Of a stretch of DNA of 64,000 nt, positions 1-12,573 are shown piece after piece (the stretch's first letter is position 1; each line of letters starts with the position of its first letter). The DNA is taken from the NCBI GenBank assembly GCA_963844885.1, contig CAWJQA010000012.1:496001-560000 (forward strand), read 5' to 3'. Below the pieces are notes generated by a model. That model did no database searches. It was not told the DNA's origin and saw only the letters and a list, made by a program, of their open reading frames with translations. Position numbers and translations under genes: made by a program. This DNA is from DATMER01 sp963844885 (GTDB lineage Bacteria > Acidobacteriota > Thermoanaerobaculia > Multivoradales > UBA5704).

Positions 1-702
1 CGTGGCGAGGTCCAGCACCGGCAGGCTGCCGGCGAGCCGCTCGCGCCAGTAGCTCCAGAGCCGCTCTCCTTCCGGGCCGCGGAGCTGCTCTTCCTGCCAG
101 CGCACGAAGTCGCTGAAGCGCACCGCGGGCGGCGGCAGCTCTCCCGCCTCCCCGCTGTAGAAAGCGCCCAGCTCGCGCACCAGGACCGCGATCGACCAGA
201 GGTCGGAGACCGCATGATGGAGGACGAGGAGGACGACATCGCCGCCGGGAGCGCCGGAGAACAGCCGGACGCGCAGGAGCGGGCCGGCTTCGAGATCGAA
301 CGGCCGGAACGCCTCTTCGGAGAGGCGGGTGTCGAGCTCCTCCCCGTCCCACCCCGAAACGTCCTCGATCGACCAGTCGAGATCCATGCGCGCGTGGACC
401 CGTTGCCGCGGCTCGCCGCCGGGAGCGGTGAGCGTCGTGCGCAGGGCGGGATGCCGGTCGACGAGCGCCTGGAAGGCGCGTCTCAGGGGCTCACGATCGG
501 GGGCGGTATCACCAGCGTCGCCCAGGAGGCGGGCCGCCACCGCGATGTTGTAGGCGCCGCCTTCCGGCGCGAGCCGGTGGAGGAACCAGAGCGCGCGCTG
601 GCCGCGGGAGGCCGGATGCTCGCCCGCCTCCTCGCCGGTGCGCGGCATCCTCTCCGGGCGCTCCCGCCGTAGCTCGATCGGATTGTTGGATTTGACAGCC
701 AT
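1..702 (-). CDS. Nonribosomal peptide synthetase, N-terminal condensation domain (3' end cut by window edge)
   Basis: Open from an ATG at 702 to the left edge (234 codons). The N-terminus has the LSxxQ-like entry motif of a condensation domain (SRGQRALWFLHRLAP, about residues 40-54) and the active-site motif HHAVSDLWS near residue 160. The conserved G of HHxxxDG is L here. C domains catalyse peptide-bond formation between carrier-bound intermediates in the cytoplasm. The ALWFLHxLAP...AYN entry is, from general knowledge, frequent in C domains that follow PKS modules, so the pathway may be a PKS-NRPS hybrid. It starts 40 bp downstream of the P-loop gene on the same strand and is probably co-transcribed with it. 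The rest of the module lies outside the window. Confidence 0.88.
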   Translation of the reverse strand, partial: MAVKSNNPIELRRERPERMPRTGEEAGEHPASRGQRALWFLHRLAPEGGAYNIAVAARLLGDAGDTAPDREPLRRAFQALVDRHPALRTTLTAPGGEPRQRVHARMDLDWSIEDVSGWDGEELDTRLSEEAFRPFDLEAGPLLRVRLFSGAPGGDVVLLVLHHAVSDLWSIAVLVRELGAFYSGEAGELPPPAVRFSDFVRWQEEQLRGPEGERLWSYWRERLAGSLPVLDLAT

Positions 703-741
703 GTGACAGACCCGCTCACTGACTCCAGTGCCTGCCACGGC

Positions 742-1401
742 TCAGACGTGGACAGGCCGCCGCCAATCCGCGGCCGGCAACAGGTCGGCACCGTCGAGAA
801 CCCAGTGCTCGACCCGGCGCGCGGCCCAGAACGAGAGCCAGGCGTCGTACAGGGCCTCCACCTCGCCGGGCCGGCGGTAGCTCCGCACCTTCTGGCCGAG
901 CCGGCGCAGCTCGCGGACGATCGCCCAGGTCTTGCGCAGCGAGCGGCGGCGGTCCGGCGGCGGCCCGCCGATGCGCCGGCCGGTGCGCAGCGTCTCGCTG
1001 TCCCACGGCCGCCCGCGCAGCAGCGCGGCGATGAAGGCCGACCGCCGCTCGGCCATGCGCCGGTGCAGCTCGTCCGGCGGCACCCAGAGGGTCACCAGCG
1101 TGGTTCTCGCCGCGGTGGCCGCGGCCAGTTGCAGCGGGCCTTCCGCGCCGAAGTCCGGCATCCGTCCGCCGGTCCACGCCCGCAGGAAGTCGTAGTGGAG
1201 GATCACCCGCCCGCGCGGCTCGTCTCCGCTCCCCGCGATCCCCGCGAGGTCGTTCGGCAGCAGGCACTGCCACGCCGCGGGCTCCTCCATCCCGAGCCGC
1301 GCCGCGACCTCCGGCAGCTCGCCGGCACAGAGGCGCCGGATCAGGGTGGACTTGCCCGAGCAAGACGGCCCGGCGACGAGCAGGAGACGGTCGATCGGCA
1401 T
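742..1401 (-). CDS. P-loop NTPase of unknown function next to NRPS gene
   Basis: A protein of about 219 aa with a Walker A motif GPSCSGKST close to the N-terminus (about residues 11-19), as in small kinases. I cannot assign it to a named kinase family. ATG at 1401 is preferred; an in-frame TTG lies one codon upstream. It precedes the NRPS gene on the same strand by 40 bp. This suggests a tailoring or housekeeping role in the NRPS cluster, for example phosphorylation of a small molecule, but nothing in the sequence proves it. Divergent from the GT-TE gene at 1455, so the 54-bp gap should hold two promoters. Confidence 0.7.
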   Translation of the reverse strand: MPIDRLLLVAGPSCSGKSTLIRRLCAGELPEVAARLGMEEPAAWQCLLPNDLAGIAGSGDEPRGRVILHYDFLRAWTGGRMPDFGAEGPLQLAAATAARTTLVTLWVPPDELHRRMAERRSAFIAALLRGRPWDSETLRTGRRIGGPPPDRRRSLRKTWAIVRELRRLGQKVRSYRRPGEVEALYDAWLSFWAARRVEHWVLDGADLLPAADWRRPVHV

Positions 1402-1454
1402 CAAGGAGATCCACTTCCGGAAGCGCGGGATGCTAGCATGCGCCCGGCCCGGCC

Positions 1455-3567
1455 ATGCGCATCCTCCTCGTCCAGAACCTCGTCTACGTGCCGTCGCACG
1501 GCGGCGCGAACAAGGCCAACCGCCTGCTCCTCGAAGGGCTCGCGGCGCGCGGCCACGACTGCCGCGCCGTGGCCCTCGCCACGGCCGCCCAGGGCGCCGG
1601 CACCCGCGAGGCGTTCCTGGCCGAGCTGGCGGGCCGCGGTCTCGAAGTCACCGCTTCAACCCCCGGCGTGGACGTCTTCCGCGCGGACGGCGTCGAGGTC
1701 CACGCGGTGTCCGATCCGGCCCGCCTGCTGCCCACGGTGAGCGGACAGGCCGCGGCCTTCGCGCCGGACTGTGTCGTCCTCTCCCACGCCGGTCCGGCGC
1801 AGGCGCTGCTCGAAGCGGCGCTCGACGCCGCCCCGGAACGGCTCGTCTACCTGGCCCACACCACGCTCTGGCTGCCGTTCGGCCCGGGGAGCTTCCACGC
1901 CAACCCGGCCGAAACCGAGCTGCTGCGGCAGGCCGCGGCGGTGATCGCGGTCAGCCGCTTCGGCCGCGACTATCTCGAGCGCTGGGGAGGCCTGGACTCC
2001 GAAGTCCTCGCCTTCCCGATGTTCGGCGCGGGGCCGTTTCCGGACCTCGGGCGGTTCAGGCGCTTGGATGAGGAGACTGCAATCACGCTGGTCAACCCCT
2101 CCTCGGTGAAAGGGATCTCGATCTTCCTCGACCTCGCGGCGCGCTTTCCCGGCCTCCGCTTCGCCGCCGTCCCCACCTATCGCACCACGCGGGCCGACCG
2201 CGAGGCGCTGGCGGCGCTGCCGAACGTCGAGCTCTGGCCGGCGACGGACGACGTGGACGCGCTGCTCGCCCGGGTGCGCGTCCTTCTCATGCCGTCGCTC
2301 TGGGACGAGGCTTTCGGCGCCATGGCGATCGAGGCGATGCTGCGCGGCATCCCGGTCCTGGCGAGCGACGCGGGAGGCCTGCCGGAGGCGAAGCTCGGCG
2401 TCGACTACGTGCTGCCCGTGCGCCGCATCGAGCGCTACGAGGCGCGCTTCGACGACCGGCACGAGCCGGTCGCGGACGTGCCGCCCCAGGATATCGGCCC
2501 CTGGGAGGCCGCCCTGCGCGAGCTGACCACGGACCACGACCGCTACGAGCGGCTGTCGCGCGACTCCCGCGCCGCCGCGCTCGCCTATGTCGGAAGTCTC
2601 GGCTGGGAGCCGTTCGAGGATCTCTTCCGGCGGGTCGCCGGCCAGGTGAGTGGAGCCGCGACGCCGTCCGTCGCGCCGGAGCGCGCCCTGGCGGACCTCC
2701 CCGCCGAGCGCCGCGAGCTGATCGCGCAGATTCTCCTGGGGCGCCGGCTGGAGCGCCGGCAGGGTCTGACCGCGGACGCCGGCTCGCCGCTGGTCGCCAT
2801 CGATCCGGACGGCTCGCTGCCGCCGCTCTTCCTGGTCCATCCCGCGGCCGGCACGGTGGACTGCTACCTGGCGCTCGCCCGCCACCTCGATCCGGAGCAG
2901 CCGCTCTACGCCTTCCAGGCGGCGGGGGTCGACGGCCGCGGCGAGCCCTGCGACCGGGTCGAGACCCTGGCGTCACGCTACGTCGAGGCGCTGCGACAGC
3001 GCCGGCCGCGCGGTCCCTACCACCTCGGCGGCTGGTCGCTCGGCGCCGTCGTCGCCTTCGAGATGGCGAGGCGGCTCCACGCCTCCGGAGAGGAGATCGC
3101 GCTGCTCGCGCTCCTCGACAGCCACCCCCCGCTCGCTCCCGGAGAGGACGCCGGAGAGTCTGGAGGACGACGACGCGCTCCTCGCCCGCTGGGCGATCGA
3201 GCTGGGAGCTCAGGATGCCGGAGGTGTCCTGATTCGCCTCCGGGAGCTGCGGCTTCTCCCCGCAACCGCCGGTCCGGACGACCTGCGGCGCGGCCTGCGC
3301 GTCTACCGCGCACACCGCCGGGCGGTGCTCTCCTATCGGCCGTCCGATCCCTATCCGGGACGCCTCACCCTGTTTCGCGCCGGCCCCGCGGTGGGCGATC
3401 TGGGGTGGGGACGGCTGAGCGCGCAGCCGGTCGAGGTGCGGCCGGTGCCGGGCGGGCATCATGAAATGCTGTCCGAGCCGCATGTGCGGGGGCTGGCGGC
3501 GGCGTTGGGAGAGCGTCTACGCGCGATCGGCCCTCACCCCCCGGGCCACGCCACCACGTGGGATTGA
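1455..3567 (+). CDS. Glycosyltransferase (GT4-like) fused to NRPS-type thioesterase, frameshifted
   Basis: Residues 1-400 form a GT-B glycosyltransferase: N-terminal GGANKAN loop and an EX7E motif at E285/E293 in EAFGAMAIEAMLRGIP. Residues 440-703 form an alpha/beta-hydrolase thioesterase of the NRPS/PKS type: FLVHPAAGT oxyanion region, GGWSLGAV nucleophile elbow (Ser528), LLDSHP acid (D555) and GGHHEML with the catalytic His near 668. The first frame breaks after LLDSHP. The correct C-terminus continues in the +1 frame to the TGA at 3567. Removing one C from the C6 run at 3125-3130 restores a continuous 703-aa protein. No carrier domain separates the two parts. It probably releases or hydrolyses the NRPS product and glycosylates a product or intermediate. 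The break may be a sequencing error. Confidence 0.82.
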
Positions 3568-3600
3568 CTCCTCTTCTGTGCCCGCGTTATCGTGTTTCCT

Positions 3601-3888
3601 ATGCAAAGGCCCGAAGTCTACGGTCGGCATGCCTCGGTCCCCTTCAAGGACGAGCTGGAGGAGGCCGCCCGCTCGCAGAAGAAAAGCGTGGACGAGTTGC
3701 TGGAGCAGATCGTCCGCGAGTGGCTGGAGCGCTTCCGGAAACAGCCGGAAGAGGACGAGGAGCGTCAGAGGCGAATGCGCGCCTCGGCGATGAAGTTTGC
3801 GGGCGCCATCGAAGGCGACGACCCCCATCGAGCGGAAAACGCCAGCGCGGAAGTCCGTACCGTCTTGGCCCGAAAGTATGGGCGATAG
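3601..3888 (+). CDS. Antitoxin-like protein upstream of PIN toxin
   Basis: A 95-aa, highly charged protein with a short N-terminal strand-like segment followed by helices (DELEEAARSQKKSVDELLEQ). This layout suits ribbon-helix-helix or VapB-like antitoxins. ATG at 3601 is preferred over a GTG three codons earlier (3592). Its stop codon lies inside the next gene, giving an 11-bp overlap with the PIN-domain gene, the usual arrangement of an antitoxin-toxin pair. Expected to bind and neutralise the toxin and to autoregulate the operon. Assignment rests mainly on the partner gene. Confidence 0.72.
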   Translation: MQRPEVYGRHASVPFKDELEEAARSQKKSVDELLEQIVREWLERFRKQPEEDEERQRRMRASAMKFAGAIEGDDPHRAENASAEVRTVLARKYGR

Positions 3889-4303
3889 GCTGAAAGGTCT
3901 CATCGATACAGGAGCGATTCTGGCCTTCCTCGACCGGAACGACCGGTGGCATCAACGTTGCGTCGACGTGTTCCGTTCCATCCCCCTGCCGCTCGCCACT
4001 TCGGCGGCCGTCCTGACAGAGGTCTTCCACCTCCTGCGCCGCAATCCTCAACACCATGATTCCGCCTGGGGCTTGTTCCGTTCCGAATCCGTGAGAGTGC
4101 TTCCCATCGGCGAGGAAGACCTGTCCGGTCTGGAAGGCCTGATGAGCCGCTACCGGGACCGTCCCATGGATTTCGCGGATGCCACCCTGGTTCACCTGGC
4201 CCACCGCGAGAATCTGGAAACGGTGTTCACGATCGATCACGACGACTTCGAGACCTACCGGATCGACGGCAAGCGCCGGTTCCAAATCGTCCCTGCCCGC
4301 TGA
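3878..4303 (+). CDS. PIN-domain ribonuclease toxin (VapC-like)
   Basis: A 141-aa PIN-domain protein. The start ATG at 3878 overlaps the antitoxin stop and gives the typical entry LIDTGAILAFLD with the first acidic residue. The second acidic site is in LTEVFHLL, and the third in DFADATLVHLA, followed by FTIDHDDF. These four acidic positions form the Mg-binding site of PIN RNases. Length matches the family. It acts in the cytoplasm on RNA. The gene stands between two parts of the NRPS region and is immediately followed by the 21-bp repeat array. Confidence 0.87.
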   Translation: MGDRLKGLIDTGAILAFLDRNDRWHQRCVDVFRSIPLPLATSAAVLTEVFHLLRRNPQHHDSAWGLFRSESVRVLPIGEEDLSGLEGLMSRYRDRPMDFADATLVHLAHRENLETVFTIDHDDFETYRIDGKRRFQIVPAR

Positions 4304-4304
4304 G

Positions 4305-4565
4305 GCGTTCTCGCGGTCCCCGGAGGCGTTCTCGCGGAGAACAAAACCGTCCTCATGCCTCGCGGAAGCGTTCTCGCGGTCAATACTTACGCTTCATTTT
4401 CATTTTGAAACGCCCTGGAATGAAAACGAGGCGTAATTTCGAGGAAAGAAAACGGCCGCGTATGAAAACGAGGCGTAATTTTTGAGAAAAAGAACGCCTC
4501 CGAATGAAAACAAGGCGTAATTTTCGCGAACGAGAACGCTTCCGCGACGGCCGGAGGCGCTCCTG
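4305..4565. repeat. Intergenic array 1: strict 21-bp period, alternating unit orientation
   Basis: A GCGT/ACGC core recurs at 4305, 4326, 4368, 4389, 4410, 4431, 4452, 4473, 4494, 4515, 4536 and 4557, every step being 21 bp or exactly 42. Early units read GGCGTTCTCGCGG. From 4420 the units alternate between ATGAAAACGAGGCGTAATTT and a reverse-facing AACGCC-type unit, giving a 42-bp super-period (4420, 4462, 4504). The ends are inverted: TCGCGGAAGCGTTCTCG (4360s) and CGAGAACGCTTCCGCGA (4531-4547). The minus strand stays open for about 65 codons with 14-residue repeats (NYASFSF type), but has no good start signal. 4566-4686 holds only a 36-codon open tail in frame with the NRPS stop, with no supported gene. 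Confidence 0.85.
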
Positions 4566-4686
4566 CTCCAGGAGACGGTCACTTCGCCAGCTCCCACTTC
4601 GGCACTCGGACGATCCGAGCCTCGTTCCCTACCTTCACGATCTCCACGCCGGTGGGTGTTTCGGAACGGACGTGCGTGGCTGAGAG

Positions 4687-7952
<3,266 letters not shown>

Positions 7953-7956
<4 letters not shown>

Positions 7957-9452
7957 ATCCGGTACCCCAGCGAGCGCAGCTCCTCGATCACCGAGCGGTC
8001 CACCTGCTCCGGATGCGCCGCGCCGCTGCGCTGGTGCAGGGTGTCCAGGAACGAGTCGAGCCGCGCCGCCATCTCCCGCGCCCGCTCCGGCTGGCGCGGC
8101 GCCAGGTCGTCCAGCTCGCCCGGGTCGGCGGCCAGATCGTACAGCTCGCCAATGTCGCCGATGCCGCCGATACCGTCCGAGGCGCGGATGTACTTGAAAT
8201 CCCCCACCCGGACCATGCGCAGCGAGCGCCCGAAGCGCTCGATGACCGGCTGGTCTCCGGGACCCGCGATCTCCTCGAGCTGGCGGATGCGGTTGCCCTG
8301 CTGCTCGGCGTAGACGGCGTCGCGCCCACCGCTCTCGTCAAAGCGCAGCTTCCATCCCTGGAGGATCCCGTGGAGCGACAGATCCTCGGTGTCGACGCCG
8401 GCCAGGTCGAGCAGCGTCGGGAAGACGTCCGTGATCTGGGCGAGGCCGGCCACGCGCCGCCCGGCCGGGATCTTTTCGGGGTAGCGCAGGATCATCGGCA
8501 CGCGGACCAGCGTCTCGTAGAGGCACCCCTGGTGCTCGCCCAGGCCGTGATCGCCGAGGTTCTCGCCGTGCGGCGCGAGCGCCGCCACCACCGTCCTGTC
8601 GAACAGGCCCTGCCGGCGCAGCGCGGCCAGGATCTCGCCGAGCAGGCCGTCCGTGTAGCGCACCTCGGCGTCGTAGAGGGCGCCGAGAGCCGCCAGCTCG
8701 GCCGGTCCGGGCGAGACCTTGCCGGTCACGAAAAGGTAGGGGTTGACGTTGATCCGCCGCACCAGGTCCCAGTCCACGCCCGGCGCGCCGCGGTCGACGT
8801 AGCGGTAGCGGTGCGGACCCGGCGCGAGATAGGGGTGGTGCATCTCCTGGATGTGGATGAGGAGGAAGAACGGCTCGCGCCGCCGGCCCTCGCCTTCGAG
8901 CCACTCGACCACCCGGCGCGCCATCCGCCCGCCGTCCTTGTCCGCCAGGCCGAGGCGCCACGACAGGTGCTTGACGCGGCGCCGGCCCTCGGCCACCACC
9001 GGCGAGCTGCGCACCGCCTTCCAGGCCCGGCCGAGCGGACCGGGCTTCGCACCGTCCCCGGTATCGGTGCCGGCGCCGCCGCGGCGCGAGCTCTGCGGCT
9101 CGTGGTACTCATGGAAACCGCGGTCGAGCTGCTTGAGCTGGCCGATCAGGCTCGACGTCGAAAAGCCGGCCGCGTGGTAGCCCGCACCGGCCAGCACCTG
9201 CGGCAGCGTGCGCACCGATTCGGCCAGCCCGTGCTGGACCGTGACCCCGTGCGACGACGGGTAGAGCCCGGTCAGCAGCGAGCCGAACGTCGGCGGCGTC
9301 CAGGCGCCGGTGGTGTAGAAGCGCTCGAAGAGCGCCCCCTCGGCGGCCAGGGCGTCCAGGTTCGGCGAGGTGTCGCGGCCGTAGCCGTAGCACGACAGGC
9401 GGTCCGCGCGCAGCGGCGCGACCGAGAGAACCACGATGTTGGGCAGAGGCAT
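7953..9452 (-). CDS. Sulfatase/alkaline-phosphatase-superfamily protein with degenerate metal site
   Basis: 499 aa. The overall fold is that of sulfatases and phosphoglycerol transferases: N-terminal VVLSVAPLRADRLSCYGY, then SLLTGLYPSSHG, then APHGENLGDHGLGEHQ near residue 290, and a C-terminal YDLAADPGE region. Two metal ligands normal for the family are lost: the D of SxDTLRAD is A (VAPLRAD) and the D of SDHGE is P (APHGE). The nucleophile region AWTPPTFGS has Thr where sulfatases carry Cys/Ser of CxPSR. It is probably catalytically impaired or has a changed reaction. The gene lies 12 bp after the canonical paralog and overlaps the NRPS start by 4 bp, so all three are one operon. Confidence 0.85.
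8148..8178. repeat. 9-bp repeat in sulfatase-like gene
   Basis: On the minus strand GGTATCGGC-GGCATCGGC-GACATTGGC repeats with 9-bp period and encodes GIGGIGDIG near the C-terminus of the degenerate sulfatase-like protein. It is related to the repeat at 9481-9506 in the neighbouring paralog. Confidence 0.6.
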
Positions 9453-9464
9453 GAGCGCATCCCG

Positions 9465-10649
9465 TCAGCCGCCGGCCCGCGGCGATATCGGCGATATCGG
9501 CGATACCAGCTCGTTGCCATATTCGAGCGGGTGTTGCTCGCGGGGATCCGACGTCAAATCGTAGACCCGGAACGTCTGCGTCGCCAGGTCGAAGATCACC
9601 TTGAAGCGGTTGTCGATCCGCATCCCGCGCCACGGTCCGAGGCCGGGCACCGCGACCTGCTCCTCACGGTGGTAGGCCTCGCAGTAGGCGGTGCGGTGCG
9701 GCTCCGTGCCGGTGAACAGGCCGCGCAGCGTGCGGCCGGAGCGCGGCGCCATATCGGTGACTCCCAGCAGGTCCGTGATCGTCGGCAGGATGTCCACCAG
9801 CCGCACCTGGCTGTCGACTCGCCGGCCGGCCGGCACGAGGCCCGGCGCCAGGAACATCATCGGAACCATCTGCGTGGCGTCGAACAGGAGGCAGCCGTGG
9901 CCTTCTTCCTCGGGATGCCCGAGCGCCGCGCCCGCGTGATCGTTCGGATACCAGCCGGCCAGATCCTCGCCGTGATCGCTGAACAGCACCACCAGGGTGC
10001 CGCCGTCGAGCAGGCCCCAGCTCTCGAGCTGCGCGAACAGCTTCCCGAGGTAGTGGTCCAGGTACGCCGCCTCGCCCTCGTACGGATTGGCGCCCTCGGG
10101 CGCGTACCATTCCGGCGGCTCGTACGGCCAGTGTGTGTCAAAAAAGTGAAGGAAGAGAAAGAACGGATCGTGGCGGTTCTTTTCGAGCCACGCGAGACCG
10201 CGCTCGACCACGAGCGGCGCGCGCTTGAGGGCGGTGCCGCGCATCTTCACGTCGGCCGTGGTGAGCGGATCGCCGCCGTCCGCGAGGCGCGGGATCTCGT
10301 CGTCGTAGTGGTTGAACCCCACGTTCATGCCGTACCAGCGGTTGAGGCCGGGGCACGAAGCGATCGCGCCCGTGCGGTAGCCGGCGGCCGACAGGAGCTG
10401 CGCCAGCGTCGGCGCCGCCGTGCTCAGCCGCTCGCGCAGCAGGTGGCGGATGCCGTGCTCGTAGGGCTGGAGGCCGGTGAACACCGAGGCGTGGCTGATC
10501 GGCGTGATCGGTGCCGACGAGACCGTGTGGTCGAACACCGTCCCGCGCGCGAACAGCGACTGGAAGGACGGCAGCGGACCGCGATAGGCCACGTCGGCGC
10601 GCAGGGTGTCCAGACTGATGAGCAGCAGATTTCTCTTTTCGTGATTCAT
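9465..10649 (-). CDS. Sulfatase/alkaline-phosphatase-superfamily hydrolase (canonical metal site)
   Basis: 394 aa from ATG at 10649, chosen because GCGAGGT lies 6-8 bp upstream and the conserved strand LLLISLDTLRAD begins at once. Metal ligands are intact: D in SLDTLRAD, and D/H in LFSDHGEDL. The nucleophile region is APITPISHASVFTGL with Thr, so this is not a formylglycine sulfatase of the CxPSR type. A phosphatase or phospho-transfer role is as likely as sulfatase. No signal peptide is visible, so it is probably cytoplasmic. First gene of the operon with the degenerate paralog and the NRPS module. The last residues (SPISPIS) come from a 9-bp repeat. Confidence 0.88.
   Translation of the reverse strand: MNHEKRNLLLISLDTLRADVAYRGPLPSFQSLFARGTVFDHTVSSAPITPISHASVFTGLQPYEHGIRHLLRERLSTAAPTLAQLLSAAGYRTGAIASCPGLNRWYGMNVGFNHYDDEIPRLADGGDPLTTADVKMRGTALKRAPLVVERGLAWLEKNRHDPFFLFLHFFDTHWPYEPPEWYAPEGANPYEGEAAYLDHYLGKLFAQLESWGLLDGGTLVVLFSDHGEDLAGWYPNDHAGAALGHPEEEGHGCLLFDATQMVPMMFLAPGLVPAGRRVDSQVRLVDILPTITDLLGVTDMAPRSGRTLRGLFTGTEPHRTAYCEAYHREEQVAVPGLGPWRGMRIDNRFKVIFDLATQTFRVYDLTSDPREQHPLEYGNELVSPISPISPRAGG
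9481..9506. repeat. GATATCGGC 9-bp tandem repeat at 3' end of sulfatase gene
   Basis: Three near-perfect copies of GATATCGGC, read in frame as (SPI)n on the minus strand just before the stop codon. A related triplet lies in the paralogous gene at 8148-8178. Confidence 0.7.
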
Positions 10650-10753
10650 CACAGACCTCGCTCCGCCTCTCCCCATATTGAAAAGCGGGACGGATCTTAA
10701 CATCGTCCCCTTCCCGACCCCTCGGCGCACCTAGGAGAACAGGAGGAACCCGC

Positions 10754-11809
10754 ATGCACCACATCCCCGGCCGAGCTGGGCGCGACAGTGTTGTCTTCAG
10801 GAAGCTTTTTTCGATCGTTCTCCTGGCCGTCCTCGCGGCGATACCCGCGGCGGCGCAACCGATCCGTCTCGGCTGGCAGGTGCCCTGGGCCACGCAGGGC
10901 CAGCTCGTGATGGGGCTCACCCACACCAACATCCCGGCGCTCACCGGCGTCCGGATCGAGCCCGTGGGCTTCTCCTACGGCGCGCCGCTCAACAGCGCTG
11001 CGCTGGCCGGCGAGGTGGACGTGCTGCTCACCGCCGACCAGCCGGCGCTGGTGCTGCTGTCGAAGGGCGACCGCTTCGCCATCGTGGCGCGGATGATGTA
11101 CAACCGCGTCTGCATCTACGTGCCGCCGTCCTCGCCGATCCACGGCCTGCGCGAGCTCAAGGGCAAGCAGGTGCTGGGGCCGGTGGGCGCCGCGGCCGAA
11201 CGGGTGGCGATCGCGGCCGTCCAACAGGCCGGCGTGGCCACGGCCGACGTGACCTGGGGCAACCTCGACATGGCGGGTCAGTCGGCGCTCCTCAAGCGCG
11301 ACGCCGAAGGCGGCTCCTGGCCGGGCGCCGACGCGCTTTACGGCTTCGATCCGCTGCCGGCCGTCTTCGAAGAGGCCGGCCAGGCGCGGATGCTCTCGTG
11401 CGGCAACGTCGTATCGTTCGTCCTCGCCTCGCGCGACATGATCGAGAAGCGGCCCCGGGAGCTGCAGGCGTTCCTCCGCGCCTTCGCCCTCTCCTGGCAC
11501 TTCTTCGCCACCCAGCCGAAGCTCGCCAACCGCTGGTTCGCCGAGGAGGCGCGGCTCGACGTCTCCGACGCCGTCCTCGACAAGTGCGCCTCGGTCGAGC
11601 CGAACCGCCAGGCGAAGAAGGTCGGCGACCTGCGGCTGACGCTCAACGACGCGGACTACAAGACGCTCGACTCCACCCTCGCCTTCCTGCGCGGACGCGA
11701 GATCGTGCGCGAGCCGCTCGACGTACATAAAGTGGTCGATCTGCGCCCGCTCCAGGCGGCGCTCAAGGGAGACCTGGCGACATTGGCGAAGCAGGTCCGG
11801 GCGAAGTGA
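10754..11809 (+). CDS. ABC transporter periplasmic substrate-binding protein (SsuA/NMT1-like)
   Basis: 351 aa. AGGAGG lies 7 bp before the ATG. Signal peptide: basic N-terminus, hydrophobic LFSIVLLAVLAAI, cleavage after AAAQ near residue 36. The mature part begins IRLGWQVPWATQGQL and carries a DVLLTADQPALV segment, as in the NMT1/THI5-SsuA-TauA family that captures sulfonates, nitrate-type anions or pyrimidine precursors in the periplasm. The permease start (GTG 11806) overlaps its stop by 4 bp. It is divergent from the sulfatase/NRPS operon with 104 bp between, which makes a sulfur-containing ligand attractive but unproven. Confidence 0.86.
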   Translation: MHHIPGRAGRDSVVFRKLFSIVLLAVLAAIPAAAQPIRLGWQVPWATQGQLVMGLTHTNIPALTGVRIEPVGFSYGAPLNSAALAGEVDVLLTADQPALVLLSKGDRFAIVARMMYNRVCIYVPPSSPIHGLRELKGKQVLGPVGAAAERVAIAAVQQAGVATADVTWGNLDMAGQSALLKRDAEGGSWPGADALYGFDPLPAVFEEAGQARMLSCGNVVSFVLASRDMIEKRPRELQAFLRAFALSWHFFATQPKLANRWFAEEARLDVSDAVLDKCASVEPNRQAKKVGDLRLTLNDADYKTLDSTLAFLRGREIVREPLDVHKVVDLRPLQAALKGDLATLAKQVRAK

Positions 11810-12573
11810 GCCGCCGCAGACGTCTGCTCCAGGCGGCCGGGGTGCTGCTGCTCGGGCTCGTCTGGTGGCTGGCGACACCTCAGAAGAGCATGCTCGTGCC
11901 GCCGCTCGCCGAGGTCGCCCGCGACGCGGCGGGCCTGCTGCGCAGCGGCGCGATGGCGCGCGACGCCTTCGCCAGCCTCGGCCGGGTCGGCCCCGGCGTC
12001 GGCCTCGCGCTCGCGGCGGCCGTGGCCCTGACCGGCCTCGGCGCGGCGGTGCGCGGCCTGGGCGATCTCCTCGACGGCATCCTGGAGCTGATCCGCCCGA
12101 TCCCGCCCATCGCCTGGACGCCGATCGCCATCCTCGCCTTCGGCATCGGCAACGCGCCCGCCGTCGCCATCGTCTGCCTGGGCGCGTTCTTTCCCATCTG
12201 GCTCGGTTTGCATCAAGGACTGCGCGAGGTGCGGGCGCCGCACCTGCTCGCGGCGCGGAGCTTCGGCGCCGGCCGCCGGCTGCTGCTCACCGACGTCGTC
12301 ATCCCCTCCGTGCTCCCCTACGGCTTGCACGGCCTGCGCGTCGGCCTCGGCACCGGCTGGTTCTGCGTGGTCGCGGCCGAGATGATGGGCGCCCACTCCG
12401 GGTTGGGCTACGGGCTCCAGCTCTTCAGCCTCAACCTGGAGCTGGGGAGGACGTACGCCTACCTGATCGCGATCGGCGTGCTCGGCGCCGCGATGAACGC
12501 CGCGATGCGCGCGGCCGAAAGGCACTGGGCGCGCTGGCAGCGGCTCGCCGTCAACGGGGCTCACGATGAGTGA
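11806..12573 (+). CDS. ABC transporter permease (SsuC/TauC-like)
   Basis: 255 aa with about six hydrophobic segments. The EAA-type cytoplasmic loop is AARSFGAGRRLLLTDVVIPSVLPYGLHGLRVGLG (near 145-178), the binding site for the ATPase. GTG start at 11806 forms a GTGA overlap with the binding-protein stop. The pattern (RPIPPIAWTPIAIL and the GTGWFCVVAAEMMG segment) is that of the SsuC/TauC/NrtB permeases of the inner membrane. Translationally coupled to both neighbours. Confidence 0.87.
   Translation: MSRRRRLLQAAGVLLLGLVWWLATPQKSMLVPPLAEVARDAAGLLRSGAMARDAFASLGRVGPGVGLALAAAVALTGLGAAVRGLGDLLDGILELIRPIPPIAWTPIAILAFGIGNAPAVAIVCLGAFFPIWLGLHQGLREVRAPHLLAARSFGAGRRLLLTDVVIPSVLPYGLHGLRVGLGTGWFCVVAAEMMGAHSGLGYGLQLFSLNLELGRTYAYLIAIGVLGAAMNAAMRAAERHWARWQRLAVNGAHDE

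Noticed and set aside
4400..4597. 65-codon minus-strand ORF with 14-residue repeats (NYASFSF)
   Set aside because: It follows the 21-bp array exactly, has no RBS or signal, and units alternate orientation, so the frame is a by-product of the DNA repeat.
8013..10700. 895-codon open frame on the plus strand
   Set aside because: Antisense shadow of the two sulfatase-superfamily genes, which have conserved motifs and RBS.
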